From NCBI GenBank assembly GCA_031082315.1, contig JAVHLC010000002.1, forward strand, positions 83,362 through 147,361: a stretch of 64,000 nucleotides of DNA, read 5' to 3'. Below are positions 61,966-64,000 of this stretch, piece after piece. Position 1 is the first letter of the stretch. Each line of letters starts with the position of its first letter. The notes under the pieces were generated by a model. The model ran no database searches. It saw only the letters and a list, made by a program, of their open reading frames with translations, and was not told the origin of the DNA. The translations under genes were made by a program, and so were the position numbers. This DNA is from Thermodesulfobacteriota bacterium. Its GTDB lineage: Bacteria; Desulfobacterota; QYQD01.

Positions 61966-63017
61966 CAGATTGCTCCTGTGGACAAACCGGCCAATATGGA
62001 CTCCGGTATCCTATGTATCGGCGCTATCTCACAGGTAGCGCCCAGCTTTATGGCTGCACCCGGCATGCCAAATATTAAAGAAGTCTCTTTATCCTGCGCA
62101 ATGGTATAGGCGCCATTTCTGCGCATGGCCAAGAGGCCCTTTGCCCCGTCGGTCCCCATGCCTGTTAATATGACCCCGACCGCCTTATTCCCGGCGATTT
62201 CAGCCACGGATTGAAAGAATATATCGATAGAAGGTCTGTAAAAGTTGACCGGCGGCCCGTCTAAGAGTCGGATGCGGTAGCCTGATTCGTTGCCTTCTAT
62301 CCCCATATGTCTGTCGCCCGGGGCTATGAGGACATGTCCGGGCTGAATATAATCCATATCTTCGGCCTCCTTAACGGACAGGGGACATAGCTCATTCATG
62401 CGCTGGGCGAAAAGACGGGTAAATTTGAGCGGCATGTGCTGAACGACGGCTATACCCGGTGTATCCGGAGGCAAGATACGTAATACCTCATAAACAGCCC
62501 GCGTGCCGCCGGTTGAGGCCCCTATGGCCACCAGTTGCCTGAAAAAAAGCCGTTTTTCGTATTGAAGGGATATCTCTTTTTTTTGTATCTGATCCAGCCC
62601 GCTAGTTTTTTTTATCCGGCTCAGGGCGGCTGTTTTTACCTTCTGCACAACCTCTCCGGCAAAATTCTCTTTATCCCGGGTCCCGCCGTTAACCGGTTTT
62701 AAAACAAAGTCCACTGCGCCGGCCTCTAAGGCCTCGATAGTCAGGAGGTCATTTTCTTCAGTATAAGAACTTACCATTACCACCGGCAAGGGATTGGTTT
62801 GCATAAGTTTCCGAAGAAAATCGATGCCGCTTATCCCCGGCATTTCTACATCGAGAGTAAGGACATCAGGCCTCAGGCTGACGGCTTTATCGCCGGCCTC
62901 ATGGGCATCGGCAGCAGTCCCGACTACAGAAAGCGTTTGATCCTGAGCAAGAAGGTCACAAAGAAAACGTCTGAAGAGGGCCGAATCATCAACTATCAGG
63001 ACCTTTATTTTCTTCAT
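61965..63017 (-). CDS. cheB: Chemotaxis methylesterase/glutaminase CheB
   Basis: A 350-aa protein with receiver domain (Asp56 in LTLDVEMPG) and the CheB esterase domain: GASTGGT (catalytic Ser), VVQHMP (His) and GMGTDGAKG (Asp). It demethylates receptors after phosphorylation by a CheA-like kinase. Neighbours cheD and cheR upstream, diguanylate cyclase downstream. Confidence 0.95.
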   Translation of the reverse strand: MKKIKVLIVDDSALFRRFLCDLLAQDQTLSVVGTAADAHEAGDKAVSLRPDVLTLDVEMPGISGIDFLRKLMQTNPLPVVMVSSYTEENDLLTIEALEAGAVDFVLKPVNGGTRDKENFAGEVVQKVKTAALSRIKKTSGLDQIQKKEISLQYEKRLFFRQLVAIGASTGGTRAVYEVLRILPPDTPGIAVVQHMPLKFTRLFAQRMNELCPLSVKEAEDMDYIQPGHVLIAPGDRHMGIEGNESGYRIRLLDGPPVNFYRPSIDIFFQSVAEIAGNKAVGVILTGMGTDGAKGLLAMRRNGAYTIAQDKETSLIFGMPGAAIKLGATCEIAPIHRIPESILAGLSTGAI

Positions 63018-63043
63018 AAAGTTCTACCCGCCGCCTTCCGTTA

Positions 63044-63634
63044 TTACTCGAAGAGTGTTAACCCGGATTCATCAAGCCGTTTTCTCAAAACCCGGGACTT
63101 GTATTGTTCTTCTGCCTTTTGCACTGGGGCCATGGCCTCCCTGGAGCCTATACGCCTGACAAGAACTTTATTGGTATGCGTAAAAAATAATATTTTTCGG
63201 CCGTTATCGCCGCCTACATCCTCAGCTAATAGTGGAATACCTTCCAGCTCTAAAAATTTCTTTGCAAAATCAATATTGGCCTGCGGGACATTTCCATCTG
63301 ATCTTCTGAATTTTATGACATAGCCCCCGCCAAAAATTTTTGCCTTGAATTTTTTTCTGTTCCCACCCATTTTTATCAGCTCGCCGATCAGTAACTCCAT
63401 AGCGAACATTCCATAACGGCCGGCCTCGGTCAGGAGCAGGTTTTTGGGCCCGACTACACCGGGGAGCATAAAATGATTCATGCCTCCGATCTTATGTTCT
63501 TCGTCAAAGATGCATGTAGCTATACAGGAACCCACCATCGTAGATATTACTTCTCCATTAGCCGTGGCATAATATTCTCCGGGCATCAAAATTATGACCG
63601 TTTTATTTAATTTGGGATGATAAGTACGATACAT
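63044..63634 (-). CDS. cheD: Chemoreceptor glutamine deamidase CheD
   Basis: A 196-aa protein with the Cys-His-Thr catalytic set: GSCIATCIF (Cys about 32) and GGMNHFMLP (His about 49). It is somewhat longer than the 160-aa norm, with a charged C-terminal tail (about 170-196). Lies two bases after cheR. Confidence 0.93.
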   Translation of the reverse strand: MYRTYHPKLNKTVIILMPGEYYATANGEVISTMVGSCIATCIFDEEHKIGGMNHFMLPGVVGPKNLLLTEAGRYGMFAMELLIGELIKMGGNRKKFKAKIFGGGYVIKFRRSDGNVPQANIDFAKKFLELEGIPLLAEDVGGDNGRKILFFTHTNKVLVRRIGSREAMAPVQKAEEQYKSRVLRKRLDESGLTLFE

Positions 63635-63636
63635 TG

Positions 63637-64000
63637 TTATGCTTCGGGAATTTTCTGGTATATAGTCCTTCCCATAGGATAAAATTTATCATTTAATCCA
63701 ATCAAGGACTCGGAATGTCCCAGAAAAAGAAAACCATCGTCCCTCAGCGCCCTGTAAAATGTATTCAAGATATCTTTTTTCGCCTCTTTTCCCATGTAGA
63801 TCAGCACGTTGCGGCAAAAAATGATGTCAAAGGGAAATAGCGATGGGATCCCATCCATAAGGTTGTGTTCTTCAAAGGAAATCATATTCTCAAGTATCGG
63901 CTTAACCTGAAGGCAGCGGAGACCATCCGAGGTGATCTCTGTAAAAAAGCTCCTCAAATACAGGTTAGGAATGTCTTTTTTTATACTATGCGGGTAAATA
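63637..64000 (-). CDS. cheR: Chemotaxis methyltransferase CheR, C-terminal part (5' end outside window)
   Basis: The frame is open from the right edge of the window (reading IYPHSIKKDIPNLYL) to a stop at 63637; the leading TTG at 63957 is not a start. Visible motifs are FDIIFCRNVLIYM and GFLFLGHSES, the SAM-dependent methyltransferase signatures of CheR. It adds methyl groups to receptor glutamates. First visible gene of the cheR-cheD-cheB-GGDEF operon. Confidence 0.93.
   Translation of the reverse strand, partial: IYPHSIKKDIPNLYLRSFFTEITSDGLRCLQVKPILENMISFEEHNLMDGIPSLFPFDIIFCRNVLIYMGKEAKKDILNTFYRALRDDGFLFLGHSESLIGLNDKFYPMGRTIYQKIPEA

Overview
The window looks like a chromosomal stretch of an anaerobic, cytochrome-rich bacterium of the Desulfobacterota (former Deltaproteobacteria), probably a sulfate reducer or syntroph-like relative. 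The evidence is the siroheme-dependent heme pathway (ahbA, ahbB, ahbC, ahbD with hemB and hemL), a full Rnf operon next to multihaem cytochromes c, several universal stress proteins, an F0 gene group separated from F1, a two-CW haem sensor kinase, and CIRCE-controlled groESL. No phage, IS transposase, rRNA, tRNA or CRISPR was seen. Many intergenic gaps are filled by short non-coding repeats with inverted ends (MITE-like) of at least five families.

Layout. 0-15 kb: housekeeping genes (fmdB-like, pyrE, purB, amrA-like, phosphoesterase, beta-CASP nuclease, hybrid histidine kinase, an unrecognised 531-aa protein, PP-loop tRNA-thiolation-like enzyme, recN, PilZ). 15-19 kb: a universal stress protein, a haem-binding sensor kinase, a tetrahaem cytochrome and apbE. 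19.5-28.5 kb, minus strand: one long run of cytochrome c3, rnfC-D-G-E-A-B, usp, rseC, NhaD-like antiporter and a tandem usp. 28.7-36.5 kb: GlcF-like Fe-S protein, HD hydrolase, heme genes ahbC-hemB-ahbD-ahbA and a ClpX-like ATPase. 36.7-43 kb: NtrYX-like two-component system, DUF4390, hpt, pdxA. 43-50.5 kb: uvrA, rex, atpZ-atpI-atpB-atpE, hemL-ahbB, GDT1. 50.6-57 kb: groESL, a split biotin carboxylase (pycA/pycB type) and a BON lipoprotein. 57-64 kb: aspA, a frameshifted MFS exporter, usp, greA, and a chemotaxis group (diguanylate cyclase, cheB, cheD, cheR running off the edge).

The most interesting locus is the Rnf operon. rnfE is open over its full length except for one in-frame TGA, at exactly the place of the second conserved cysteine (family motif V-V-N-C) that is thought to bind the intramembrane Fe-S centre together with RnfA. 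A GC-rich hairpin with a SECIS-like loop follows. I read this as a selenocysteine-containing RnfE, not a broken gene. In the same operon RnfC lacks the Gly-rich and acidic motifs of the FMN/NADH site, RnfD has Pro in place of the flavinylated Thr, and a tetrahaem cytochrome c3 gene lies directly upstream. Together this suggests an Rnf complex wired to cytochrome c rather than NADH. The NhaD-like antiporter in the run and the Na+-type Q/E-S/Y signature of the ATP synthase c subunit point to a possible sodium circuit (inference).
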